A program made the position numbers and the translations under genes. From CAYQTL01 sp964420405 (lineage in GTDB: Bacteria; Acidobacteriota; Thermoanaerobaculia; Thermoanaerobaculales; Sulfomarinibacteraceae): DNA of 64,000 bases. The DNA lies in contig CAYQTL010000001.1 of the NCBI GenBank assembly GCA_964420405.1, forward strand, positions 168,787 to 232,786, read 5' to 3'. A model generated the notes under the pieces. The model ran no database searches and was not told where the DNA came from. It worked only from the letters and a program-made list of their open reading frames with translations. The stretch's first letter is position 1. Each line of letters opens with the position of its first letter. Positions 1 through 7,901 of the stretch are shown one piece after another.

Positions 1-1917
1 CGCGTCGGCTCCGGCCACCAGCAGGCCGGTGCTGCGGGACACCGACCCCGTCACCCGGGCGCCGAGGCTCTCCAGCCGCGCCCGGACCTCCGGGCGGGGC
101 CGCGACAGCGTCCCCGTGAGCACGACCGTCAGGCCCTCCAGGCCGCCGGCGACCGGCGCGGCGGCCGCGGCACCGGGATCGACCCCGCGCTCGCGCAACC
201 GCCGTATCAGCTCCCGGTTGCCGGGGTCCCTGAACCAGTCGTGGACCGAGCGGGCGGTCGTGGGTCCGAAGCCCTCCACCGCCTCGATCGCCTCCGGGGT
301 CGCCTCGACGAGGGCCTCGAGGTCGTCGAACGACGCCGCCAGCTGCGTCGCCGCCCGCGCACCCACGTGCGGGATGCCGAGCGCCGCCAGCAGCCGGGAG
401 AGCGGTCGCCCGCGGGCGGCGGCGATCTCGGAGACCAGGTTCCGCGCCGACAGCTCGCCCCAACCGGGCAGCTCGGCGAGCCGTCCGGCGTCCAGGTCCC
501 ACAACGACGCCGCGTCGGTCAGCAGGCCGGCCCCGGCGAGCTGCTCCAGCGAGCGCCCGCCGAGGCCCTCGACGTCCATCGCGCCGCGGGACACGAAGTG
601 CCGCAGCCGCGCGGCGACCACCGCCGGACACGCCCGGTTGGGGCAGCGGATGGCGACCTCGCCGTCGGCGCGCACCACCGGCGTGGCGCACGCGGGACAG
701 ACCGTCGGCGGCGCGAACGGCACGGTGCCCTCGGGCCGCAGGTCCACGTCCACCGCCTCGATCTTCGGGATCACGTCGCCGCCCTTGGCGACCCACACGG
801 TGTCGCCCGGACGCACGTCGAGACGGGCGACCTCGTCGAAGTTGTGCAGGGTCGCCCGCGACACGGTCGAGCCCGCGACAACCACCGGCTCGAGATCGGC
901 CACCGGCGTCAGCACCCCGCTCCGGCCGACCTGGACGACGATCGCGCGGACGGTGGTGCGCACCCCCTCCGGCGGAAACTTGTAGGCGATCGCCCACCGC
1001 ACCGCCCGCGCGGTGGCGCCCAGTCGCTCGCGCTCGGCGAAGTCGTCGAGCTTGACGACCACGCCGTCGGTGTCGAAGTCGAGCTCCGCCCGGCGCTCGT
1101 GCCATCGGGCGATGAACGCCTCCACCTCGTCGAGGTCGCGGCACGCCGCGAACCCCGGGTTGACCGGAACGCCGAGCGAGCGGAGCAGCTCGAGGGCGGC
1201 GTGCTGGGACGCCACCGCGACCCCCTCCGACGGCACCACCTGGTAGCACCACACGCCGAGCCGACGCTCGGCCACCGCCCGCGGGTCGAGCATCCGGATG
1301 GCGCCGGCGGCGGCGTTGCGGGGGTTGGCGAACGGCGGCTCACCGCGCTCGGCCCGGTCCCGGTTGAGCCGTTCGAAGGCGGAGCGCGGCAGGTACACCT
1401 CGCCCCGCACCTCGAGCCGCGCGGGGGCCCCGTCGAGCTCCAGCGGCAGCGGGCGGATGGTGCGGGCATTGTGGGTCACGTCGTCGCCGACGCGTCCGTC
1501 GCCACGGGTCACCGCCCGCTCGAGGCGGCCGTCCCGGTACAGGACCGACAGCGACACCCCGTCGATCTTGAGCTCCGCCGTCACTCCCGCCGGGTCACCG
1601 CCGAGCTGGCGTCGGACACGGTCGTACCAGGCGCGCAGCTCCTCGAGGGAGTAGGAGTTGTCGAGCGACAGCATCGGCACCTCGTGCTCCACCTGGCGCA
1701 GGCCCGGCAGCGGCTCGCCGCCCACCCGGCGGGTCGGCGAGTCGTCACGAGCCAGCTCCGGATGGGCCTCCTCGAGAGCCCGCAGCTGCGCGAACAGGCG
1801 GTCGTACTCGTGGTCCGATATCTCAGGTGCCGCCAGCACGTAGTACAGCCGGTCGTGGTGACGGATGGCGCGGCGAAGCTCCGCAATCCGGCGCGCGGCC
1901 TCGTCACGGCCGGTCAC
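1..1917 (-). CDS. ligA: NAD+-dependent DNA ligase LigA, C-terminus cut by window edge
   Basis: Seals nicks during replication and repair using NAD+. The reading frame from a GTG at 1917 runs 639 codons to the window edge without a stop. The adenylation-site KIDG motif is visible (Lys about residue 117), followed by the OB-fold region, a four-Cys zinc finger (CPAC then CPNRAC), helix-hairpin-helix repeats and the first part of a C-terminal BRCT domain ending in VAGADA. Full-length LigA is usually about 670-690 aa, so only a few dozen residues are missing. The GTG start overlaps the pcnB stop as GTGA (1914-1917), indicating translational coupling to the upstream gene. The family is certain; the start rests on the coupling and on the normal distance to the KxDG motif. 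Confidence 0.95.
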   Translation of the reverse strand, partial: MTGRDEAARRIAELRRAIRHHDRLYYVLAAPEISDHEYDRLFAQLRALEEAHPELARDDSPTRRVGGEPLPGLRQVEHEVPMLSLDNSYSLEELRAWYDRVRRQLGGDPAGVTAELKIDGVSLSVLYRDGRLERAVTRGDGRVGDDVTHNARTIRPLPLELDGAPARLEVRGEVYLPRSAFERLNRDRAERGEPPFANPRNAAAGAIRMLDPRAVAERRLGVWCYQVVPSEGVAVASQHAALELLRSLGVPVNPGFAACRDLDEVEAFIARWHERRAELDFDTDGVVVKLDDFAERERLGATARAVRWAIAYKFPPEGVRTTVRAIVVQVGRSGVLTPVADLEPVVVAGSTVSRATLHNFDEVARLDVRPGDTVWVAKGGDVIPKIEAVDVDLRPEGTVPFAPPTVCPACATPVVRADGEVAIRCPNRACPAVVAARLRHFVSRGAMDVEGLGGRSLEQLAGAGLLTDAASLWDLDAGRLAELPGWGELSARNLVSEIAAARGRPLSRLLAALGIPHVGARAATQLAASFDDLEALVEATPEAIEAVEGFGPTTARSVHDWFRDPGNRELIRRLRERGVDPGAAAAAPVAGGLEGLTVVLTGTLSRPRPEVRARLESLGARVTGSVSRSTGLLVAGADA

Positions 1918-3257
1918 GAGCGCCTCCGCCGCCGCGGGCGACGACGCCGCCGGGAGCGCGGGCTCTCCTCCTGGGGCACGGCCGCGTCCACCTCGCCACG
2001 CTCCACCTTCGCGACCGCCCGCGTCCAGGCGGCGACCGGGCCGGGGTCGCTGAGGCCGGCGGCCGCGGCGAGCCGCGCGAGGTCGAGGGCGACCCGGAAG
2101 TAGTCCTGTCGAGCCAGCTTCAGCACCTGCCGTCCGCGCTCGGGGGGACGCGCGATCTTGGCCAGGGTGAACAGCCCCTGGTGCATCAGGTGCACGGCGT
2201 GGTTCGGCAGGTGCATCTCCACCCCGGTGGGATCGACCAGGTCCCGCAGCTGGTCCAGGAGCTCGCCGCGGCGCAGCCGCTGGCCGTCCCGGGTCATCGC
2301 CGCCAGCAGCCGTGTTCCCCGGGCCAGGAAGAACGTGCCCAGCAGTGCCGCGTCAGGGTGGGTCCGACCCTCGGCCACCTCCCGGTCCACCGCCTCGAGC
2401 ACCCGCACCGTGTCGCGGTCGAGCTCGCCGAGACGCGGGAACGCCGCACCGAAAAGCCCGAAGCCCTGCCACGCCGAGCAGATGCTGGCCGCCGAGCCGG
2501 AACGCAGCGTCTCCAGCAGCTCGTAGGTGAGCCGCGCCCGCGACGCCTCGCGGATCATCCCGGCGGTACGTCCGACGGCGGCCATCGTGGCGGGCTCGAT
2601 GGCGAAGCCGAGCCGGACGGCGTACTCCGCGGCGCGGAGCATCCGCACCGGGTCCTCGCGGAAGCGCCGCTCCGGCTCGCCGATCGTCCTGATGACGCCG
2701 GCTTCCAGGTCCTGGATCCCGCCGACGTAGTCGATCACCGAGAAGTCCCCGATGTTGTAGAACAGCGCGTTCACGGTGAAGTCCCGGCGCCACGCGTCCT
2801 CGGCCGGGGTGCCGTAGGCGTCGAGGTCGTCGTCGCGCCGCAGGGGCGGCCGCTCGACCTCGCTCTCGGCGTCCTCCTCGGCGTCGGCCGCGGCCGCGTC
2901 CTCCCAGTCGTCTGGACCCTCGGGGGCCTCCGGGCTGGCGCGGAAGGTGGCCACCTCGACCACCTCGCCCCGGAACATGACGTGCACCAGGCGGAAGCGC
3001 CGCCCGATGACCCTCGAGTTCCGGAACAGCCGCCGGATCTCCTGCGGGCGGGCGTTGGTGACGATGTCGAAGTCCTTCGGCCGGCGTCCGAGCAGCAGGT
3101 CGCGCACGCCTCCGCCCACCAGGTACGCGAGGTACCCCGCCCGGTGGAGCCGGTACAGCACCTTGAGCGCCGCGTCGGCGATGTTCGAGCGGGACAGTGT
3201 GTGCTCTGGCCGCTCCAGGATCCGCGGATCCGCGACCTCGGGCGTGGCCATGCTCAC
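1914..3257 (-). CDS. pcnB: Poly(A) polymerase / tRNA nucleotidyltransferase family protein (PcnB-like)
   Basis: Adds nucleotides to RNA 3' ends, probably polyadenylating RNAs for decay. The N-terminus carries the PcnB-type ILERPEHTLSRSNI stretch, then the nucleotidyltransferase signature LVGGGVRDLLLG followed by KDFDIVTNA, whose two Asp bind metal. The head, neck and RNA-binding helices follow, and the tail is a very basic Arg-rich stretch, as in PcnB rather than CCA-adding enzymes. I chose the GTG at 3257 (ATG at 3251 two codons on) because AGAGGA and AAGGAGG lie just upstream; the longest frame starts at GTG 3284 but has no ribosome site. The stop overlaps ligA. About 447 aa, normal for PcnB. 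Confidence 0.9.
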   Translation of the reverse strand: MSMATPEVADPRILERPEHTLSRSNIADAALKVLYRLHRAGYLAYLVGGGVRDLLLGRRPKDFDIVTNARPQEIRRLFRNSRVIGRRFRLVHVMFRGEVVEVATFRASPEAPEGPDDWEDAAAADAEEDAESEVERPPLRRDDDLDAYGTPAEDAWRRDFTVNALFYNIGDFSVIDYVGGIQDLEAGVIRTIGEPERRFREDPVRMLRAAEYAVRLGFAIEPATMAAVGRTAGMIREASRARLTYELLETLRSGSAASICSAWQGFGLFGAAFPRLGELDRDTVRVLEAVDREVAEGRTHPDAALLGTFFLARGTRLLAAMTRDGQRLRRGELLDQLRDLVDPTGVEMHLPNHAVHLMHQGLFTLAKIARPPERGRQVLKLARQDYFRVALDLARLAAAAGLSDPGPVAAWTRAVAKVERGEVDAAVPQEESPRSRRRRRPRRRRRS

Positions 3258-3441
3258 GGCGTCCTCTGCCTCCTTCGACTGCACGGGAGCTCGCGGGCCG
3301 CGTCGCCCGGCGCGGGCTGCGGACGGGCCTCCTCGCAGCGCCCGCGCCGCAGGATGGTACCACCGCCGCGGCCCGCTCCCACACCTCCGGCGGCGCCGCG
3401 GGCCGTCCGGCCCGGCCTCCGTTCGCGTCGCGGCGGAGCGT

Positions 3442-5136
3442 TCAGCGCGCCGCGTCGCCCGCCGCGGCGGATCCGGCCGGCGCGGCCTTGCCGAGGTTGT
3501 CGACCTGGAACCGCCGCTCGCCGATGATGCTCTCGCCGCCCCAGCGGTCGATGGTCCGGATGACGAGGCTGTGCTGGCCGTCGGCGAGCCCGAGCGCGAC
3601 CGTGTCGAGGTCGTAGACGAAGCCGGCGGTGGCGGTCTGGAAGTCGGGCAGGAACGCGTACAGCGCCTCCACCTCGGGGGTCGGCACGTTGGCGTCGTCG
3701 ACGAAGTCGACGAAGTCGCCGTCGACGAACACCTGGACGTCCTCGATGTTGTCGTAGTCGATCGCCCAACCCGACACCACCGTCGTGCCGCGGACCGTCT
3801 CCAGCTCAGCCGGCGAGTAGATGTCGCCGAACGACGGCCGGTCCGGGTCGTCGTCGCAGTCGAAGACGACCGGGATGGTGGCGAGGTCGGCGACGTTGTT
3901 CTCGACGTCCCCCGCCCGGACCTTGAGGTAGTGCAGGCCCTGGGAGATGCCGCGCCGCACGATCAGGTCCGACGTGTCGATCCGGAACGCGTAGCCCGAG
4001 TCCTTGGCGCCGGGCACGTCGAAGAACATCCGCTGCACGTCGAGCCGCTCGAGGCCGTAGACGTCGACGTCCATGTCGACCCAGGCCCAGTAGACGGGCT
4101 GGTCGTAGAAGGTGTCGACCAGGATGACGCCGTCGAGCAGCAGCTGGACGTAGGCGACGCCGACGTCCTCGCCGGGCAGGCCGACGTCGAGCGCCCAGCC
4201 GGTCACCAGCTCGGTGACCTGAGGGTCCTCGAACGGCGGCGTCGACCAGCTCGCCGGGTCGACGCACCCCTTGGCGTACAGGATGTGGTTGGCGATCGGC
4301 CAGTCGATGGCGCCGAACGGCGGCAGGTTGGAGCCCGTGTTGTAGACCTGGACGAACCGGTGGCCGACGACGCGGACCGCGCCCTCGTCGTCGGTCAGCT
4401 TGACCGCCAGCGTGTGCAGGCCGTTCGACAGCACGGTCGTGTCGAACATCCGGATGAACCCGGCACGGTCGGCGCCCGGGTGGCCCGGGAAGCGGTGCGC
4501 GATGTCGGGACGCCCGATGCCGGTGACGGCGCCGGCCTCCGGGTAGCCGTCCACCAGGATCTCCACCTTCTCGATGGCGCTGTCGTCCAGCGCCCACCCG
4601 GTGATCGGGTAGACCCCGTTCATGGGCTGGTCCGGCCCGGGCAGCTCGAGCTCACCCAGCGGTGCCTGGTTGAACCGGTCGGTGATCCGCACCGAGCGCC
4701 GGCCGTACTCGACGCCGAGATCCGGGTTGTCGCTGAAATACACCATCAGCGACACCTCGTGGACGCCGTTGGCGAACGTCGACGCGTCGAAGGACGCCCG
4801 GAATCCGGACCTCTCGAGCGGGGTGCCCGACCACCACGGGAACGCCTGCAGGACGTCGTACCGCGGCTGGTGAAGGTCGGCCGTGGCGACCCAGACGTCG
4901 TCGACGTAGAGGTCGATCCGGCTGACGAGCGCGATGGTGGGCGCGCACGCCTGCCAGGACGGCGGGGTTCCGCATTCCTGGCCGTCGTCACCGATCCAAC
5001 CGGTGACCTCGACGAGACCGAAAACGGTCGAGCCCGCCTGGGGGCTGTCGAGACGGAAAATCGTGTCGGCCTCGGCACCGATCGGCGCCACCAGGACCAG
5101 CAACCCCAACGCTGCGATGACCGCGTTGTGACGCAT
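3442..5136 (-). CDS. Secreted Ig-like repeat protein of unknown function
   Basis: A 564-aa exported protein. The start ATG at 5136 follows GGGAGGA with 6 nt spacing and opens a clear signal peptide (MRHNAVIAALGLLVLVAPIG, then AEA). The mature part has several copies of a beta-rich module of roughly 110-130 residues with the recurring pattern V-x-G-W-A-x-D-x-x-x-I-x-x-V-x-V-x-x-D-G, typical of bacterial Ig-like (Big) surface modules, and ends RRFQVDNLG plus an Ala/Gly-rich tail. No catalytic motif is visible. It probably acts outside the cell or on its surface in adhesion or as a scaffold. It stands alone, with its own AT-rich promoter at 5184-5213. Confidence 0.75.
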   Translation of the reverse strand: MRHNAVIAALGLLVLVAPIGAEADTIFRLDSPQAGSTVFGLVEVTGWIGDDGQECGTPPSWQACAPTIALVSRIDLYVDDVWVATADLHQPRYDVLQAFPWWSGTPLERSGFRASFDASTFANGVHEVSLMVYFSDNPDLGVEYGRRSVRITDRFNQAPLGELELPGPDQPMNGVYPITGWALDDSAIEKVEILVDGYPEAGAVTGIGRPDIAHRFPGHPGADRAGFIRMFDTTVLSNGLHTLAVKLTDDEGAVRVVGHRFVQVYNTGSNLPPFGAIDWPIANHILYAKGCVDPASWSTPPFEDPQVTELVTGWALDVGLPGEDVGVAYVQLLLDGVILVDTFYDQPVYWAWVDMDVDVYGLERLDVQRMFFDVPGAKDSGYAFRIDTSDLIVRRGISQGLHYLKVRAGDVENNVADLATIPVVFDCDDDPDRPSFGDIYSPAELETVRGTTVVSGWAIDYDNIEDVQVFVDGDFVDFVDDANVPTPEVEALYAFLPDFQTATAGFVYDLDTVALGLADGQHSLVIRTIDRWGGESIIGERRFQVDNLGKAAPAGSAAAGDAAR

Positions 5137-5183
5137 CTGCCGTCCTCCCACGTACACGTCAGTCGGCAAGTTCGTGCACCGTC

Positions 5184-5213
5184 ATCATATATCATGGGGA
5201 ATCGGCCGGTCAA
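5184..5213 (-). promoter_or_regulatory. Sigma-70-type promoter of the Ig-like protein gene
   Basis: On the minus strand TTGACC (5213-5208) and TATGAT (5189-5184) are separated by 18 nt, in a short AT-rich island (also TATATG) that stands out from the GC-rich surroundings. The predicted start near 5177 leaves a leader of about 40 nt that contains the GGGAGGA ribosome site of the 5136 start. Confidence 0.65.
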
Positions 5214-5228
5214 ACATATCCAGATCAC

Positions 5229-5249
5229 AAAACCGCGGGTTTTTCCGCG
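5229..5249 (-). terminator. Weak terminator-like hairpin after the HDAC-like gene
   Basis: On the minus strand CGCGG and CCGCG pair around a six-base A-rich loop and are followed by GTTTT. It lies about 100 nt past the stop of the HDAC-like gene. The stem is only 5 bp, so this is tentative. Confidence 0.3.
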
Positions 5250-5345
5250 TTCCGGAGCGGTCAAACCGGACCACAACGCCGGCCGACGCGGCGCACGAAA
5301 CCGCGCCCTTTCCCGCGCCGAGATCCGGCATTCCTCGCGACGGCC

Positions 5346-6341
5346 TCAGTGCACCGTCTCGCCGTCGTCACGGACCGTGCCAGGGACGCCCGCGAGCGTC
5401 GCCACGTGGGCCCGGACGGCGCCGGGCAGCGCCTCGGCGAGGTAGCCCCCCTCCAGCAGCGACAGCACCCTCCCGCCGCCGTGCCGCTCGGCCGCTCGCA
5501 CCGCCGCCGCCGTCATCCGCGCGAAGCCCGCGTCGGTCACCGCCATGCCGCCGAGGGGGTCGTCCCGGTGGGCCCCGAACCCCGCCGCCAGCACCACCGC
5601 CGCCGGCCGCAGCCGGCCGGCGAGCTCGTCGACGGCGTGCTCGAAGGCGCCCGCGTAGACCGCGTCGTCGGCGCCCGCGGCGAGCGGCATGTTGCGGGTG
5701 GCGCCGGCGCCGTCACCGTCGCCGGTCTCGTCCGCGCCGCCGGTGCCGGGAAAGAACGGCCAGCGGTGGACCGACGCCACCCCCACGTCCCCCCGCCGCC
5801 AGAAGATCTCCTGGGTGCCGCCGCAGTGCACGACGTCGAAGTCGGCCAGCAGCACCGGCCGCTGCCAGCACCGCGAGAGCACCTCGGCGGCGAGCGCCGC
5901 CGAGTTGACCAGGCAGAAGCCCGCCGCCCGCGCCCTTCCCGCGTTGCCCGACGGCGGCCGCAGCGCCAGGAACCCGCGCCACAGCCGGCCGTTGGCCATG
6001 TCGAGCGCGGCCTGCAGCGCCAGACCGGCGGCCGCCACCACCGCCGCCCAGCTGCCCTCGGAGACCCGGCAGTCGTGGCTGTCGACCCAACCCGGTGCGG
6101 CGGCGACCGCCGCCTGCAGACGCTCCAGGTAGGCCGCATCGTGGATCCACCGCAGCGCCCCGGCAACCGTGTCCTCGGAGGGCAGCGGCGCCTCGCGCCG
6201 GACCGACCAGCCGCCGGGCGCACGCTCGAGGACGTCGAGCACCGTCGTCAGGCGCGACGGCGTATCGGGATGGCCGGGACCCGGCCGGTGCCGTAGGCAG
6301 TCCGGATGCGACCGGACCTCCAGCTGCCACGCTGCTGCCAC
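5346..6341 (-). CDS. Histone-deacetylase-fold protein with degenerate active site
   Basis: The fold and most signature contexts match the HDAC/AcuC/acetylpolyamine amidohydrolase family: GHPDTPSRL near the N-terminus, FFPGTGGADETG, AHRDDPLGGM and LLEGGY. The catalytic positions are changed. The His-His dyad context RPPGHHA reads RPPSGNA (residues 128-134). The zinc-ligand stretch DxDxHH reads DFDVVH (167-172), with Val at the ligand His. The third ligand Asp in AGFDAH is Gly256. The protein is therefore probably not a zinc hydrolase and may be a binding pseudoenzyme. Start: GTG 6341 follows GGGAGG at 6 nt; the longer frame from 6401 would overlap the start of the divergent flippase-like gene. 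Confidence 0.85.
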   Translation of the reverse strand: MAAAWQLEVRSHPDCLRHRPGPGHPDTPSRLTTVLDVLERAPGGWSVRREAPLPSEDTVAGALRWIHDAAYLERLQAAVAAAPGWVDSHDCRVSEGSWAAVVAAAGLALQAALDMANGRLWRGFLALRPPSGNAGRARAAGFCLVNSAALAAEVLSRCWQRPVLLADFDVVHCGGTQEIFWRRGDVGVASVHRWPFFPGTGGADETGDGDGAGATRNMPLAAGADDAVYAGAFEHAVDELAGRLRPAAVVLAAGFGAHRDDPLGGMAVTDAGFARMTAAAVRAAERHGGGRVLSLLEGGYLAEALPGAVRAHVATLAGVPGTVRDDGETVH

Positions 6342-6399
6342 GCGTCCCTCCCTTCCCGGCACGTTGAGAACCGGGCTCGCCCATACTACTCTGGCCGTC

Positions 6400-7434
6400 A
6401 TGGCCGCTCGCCGGACCCTGCGGATAGCCGTGTCCCTCGCCCTGACCGCGCTGCTGGTGGCGGTGTTCGTGTGGAACGTCGACCTCGCCGAGGTGGCCGC
6501 GGCGGTGGCCGGCGCGGACCCCGGGCTGGTCGCCGCGAGCGTCGTGCTGGCGCTCCTCAGCTACTGGCTGAGGGCCGCGCGCTGGCAGCTGATCCTGATC
6601 CCGGCCGGGCGGCCGGCGCACCGCGAGGTGGTCCTCGCCACCGCGGTCGGCTACGCCGCGATGACGCTGCTGCCGGCCCGGATGGGCGACCTCGTGCGGC
6701 CGTTGGCGCTGTCCCGGCGGACCAGGCTGCCGGTCTCCGCCACCCTCGCCTCGATTCTCACCGAGCGGATCTTCGACCTGTGGACGGTGGTGGCGTTCTT
6801 CCTGGCGTTCGTGCTGTGGCCCCCCGCCATGCCGGGACTCGACGAGGCCGCCCGCGGCAACCTCGACCGGCTGTCGGGCACCGGCCTGGTGCTGATGGCC
6901 GGCCTCGTCGCGGGCACGTTCGTGCTGCTCGCCCTGTTCCGCTGGCAGGAGCGCCTCGTCGCTCTCGCGACCGCCCCGGTGGGCCGCATCCGGCCGTCCT
7001 GGCGGGGCCCGCTGGAGGCCTTCCTGGGCCACTTCCTCGACGGCCTGCGGGTCCTCCAGCGGCCGCGCCAGCTTGTGGCGACCCTGGCCGCCTCGGTGGC
7101 GGTGTGGGGGGTCATCTACTGGCAGGTGCACGTGACGCTGGTCGCCTTCGGCCTCGACCTGCCGCTGCGCTCGGCGTTCCTGGTCGTGGCCCTGGCGGTG
7201 ATCGGGCTGGCGATCCCGACCCCGGGCGGGGTCGGCGGGTTCCACGCCGCGACCCAGATCGGGCTGACCGGGTTCTTCGCGGTCGAGCTGGCGACCGCGA
7301 CCGCCGTCGCCATCGTCTACCACGCCGTGTGCTTCGTGCCGATCACCGTCCTCGGTCTGGCGGCGGTGCCGCTGCTCGGGTTCTCCCTGCGGGCGGTCGG
7401 GACCGAGCCGCCGGTGGGGGAGGCGCGACGATGA
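6400..7434 (+). CDS. Flippase-like / lysylphosphatidylglycerol synthase transmembrane family protein
   Basis: A 344-aa polytopic membrane protein of the AglD/MprF-N (UPF0104) family, with about eight hydrophobic segments. The family core reads YWLRAARWQLIL, then LLPARMGDLVRPLAL, then TERIFDL; late in the protein is the conserved IPTPGGVGGFHAA loop. Members flip or transfer lipid-linked molecules, but the substrate cannot be read here. The start ATG has no Shine-Dalgarno; a TACTCT -10 box (6387-6392) ends 7 nt before it, suggesting a leaderless message. The stop overlaps the nrdR start as ATGA (7431-7434), so this gene heads the flippase-nrdR-lon operon. Confidence 0.88.
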   Translation: MAARRTLRIAVSLALTALLVAVFVWNVDLAEVAAAVAGADPGLVAASVVLALLSYWLRAARWQLILIPAGRPAHREVVLATAVGYAAMTLLPARMGDLVRPLALSRRTRLPVSATLASILTERIFDLWTVVAFFLAFVLWPPAMPGLDEAARGNLDRLSGTGLVLMAGLVAGTFVLLALFRWQERLVALATAPVGRIRPSWRGPLEAFLGHFLDGLRVLQRPRQLVATLAASVAVWGVIYWQVHVTLVAFGLDLPLRSAFLVVALAVIGLAIPTPGGVGGFHAATQIGLTGFFAVELATATAVAIVYHAVCFVPITVLGLAAVPLLGFSLRAVGTEPPVGEARR

Positions 7435-7901
7435 TCTGCCCGTTCTGCGGCCACTCGGACGACCGCGTGGTCGACTCCCGCGAGGTGCGCGACGGCTCCG
7501 AGATCCGCCGCCGGCGCGAGTGCGCCGGCTGCGGGCGCCGCTTCACCACCTACGAGCGGGTCGACGAGCTGCCGGCGACGGTCGTCAAGCGCGACGGCCG
7601 CCGCGAGAGCTTCGACCGCGAGAAGCTGCTCAACGGTCTGCTGCGGGCATGTGAGAAGCGGCCGGTGGCGCGCCGCTCGCTGATGGAGATCGTCGACGAG
7701 GTGGAGTCGACCCTGGCCGCCCGCGAGGTCCGCGAGATGTCGACCGAGGAGATCGGCAACCTGGTGATCGAGCGGCTGCGCCGCCTCGACCAGGTGGCCT
7801 ACGTGCGGTTCGCGAGCGTCTATCGGCGCTTCGAGGACGTCAGCCAGTTCATGGACGAGCTGCGTGGGCTGCTGCTGAACCGCGACGCGGAGACGACGTG
7901 A
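7431..7901 (+). CDS. nrdR: Transcriptional repressor NrdR
   Basis: A 156-aa zinc-ribbon/ATP-cone repressor of ribonucleotide reductase genes. Residues 1-45 form the zinc ribbon (CPFCG at the start, then CAGCGRRF), with the invariant RRRRECAGCGRRFTTYE run and a VVDSRE linker. The ATP cone follows (VVKRDGRRESFDREKL, then RACEKRPV), ending in VAYVRFASVYRRF. Length is normal for NrdR. It overlaps the upstream gene by ATGA and the downstream lon gene by GTGA (7898-7901), so all three are translationally coupled. No NrdR box or ribonucleotide reductase gene was recognised in the window. Confidence 0.97.
   Translation: MICPFCGHSDDRVVDSREVRDGSEIRRRRECAGCGRRFTTYERVDELPATVVKRDGRRESFDREKLLNGLLRACEKRPVARRSLMEIVDEVESTLAAREVREMSTEEIGNLVIERLRRLDQVAYVRFASVYRRFEDVSQFMDELRGLLLNRDAETT

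Noticed and set aside
1..1900. Long plus-strand frames opposite ligA and pcnB (up to 620 aa)
   Set aside because: They are Arg/Pro/Ala-rich shadows of conserved minus-strand genes, expected at this GC content.
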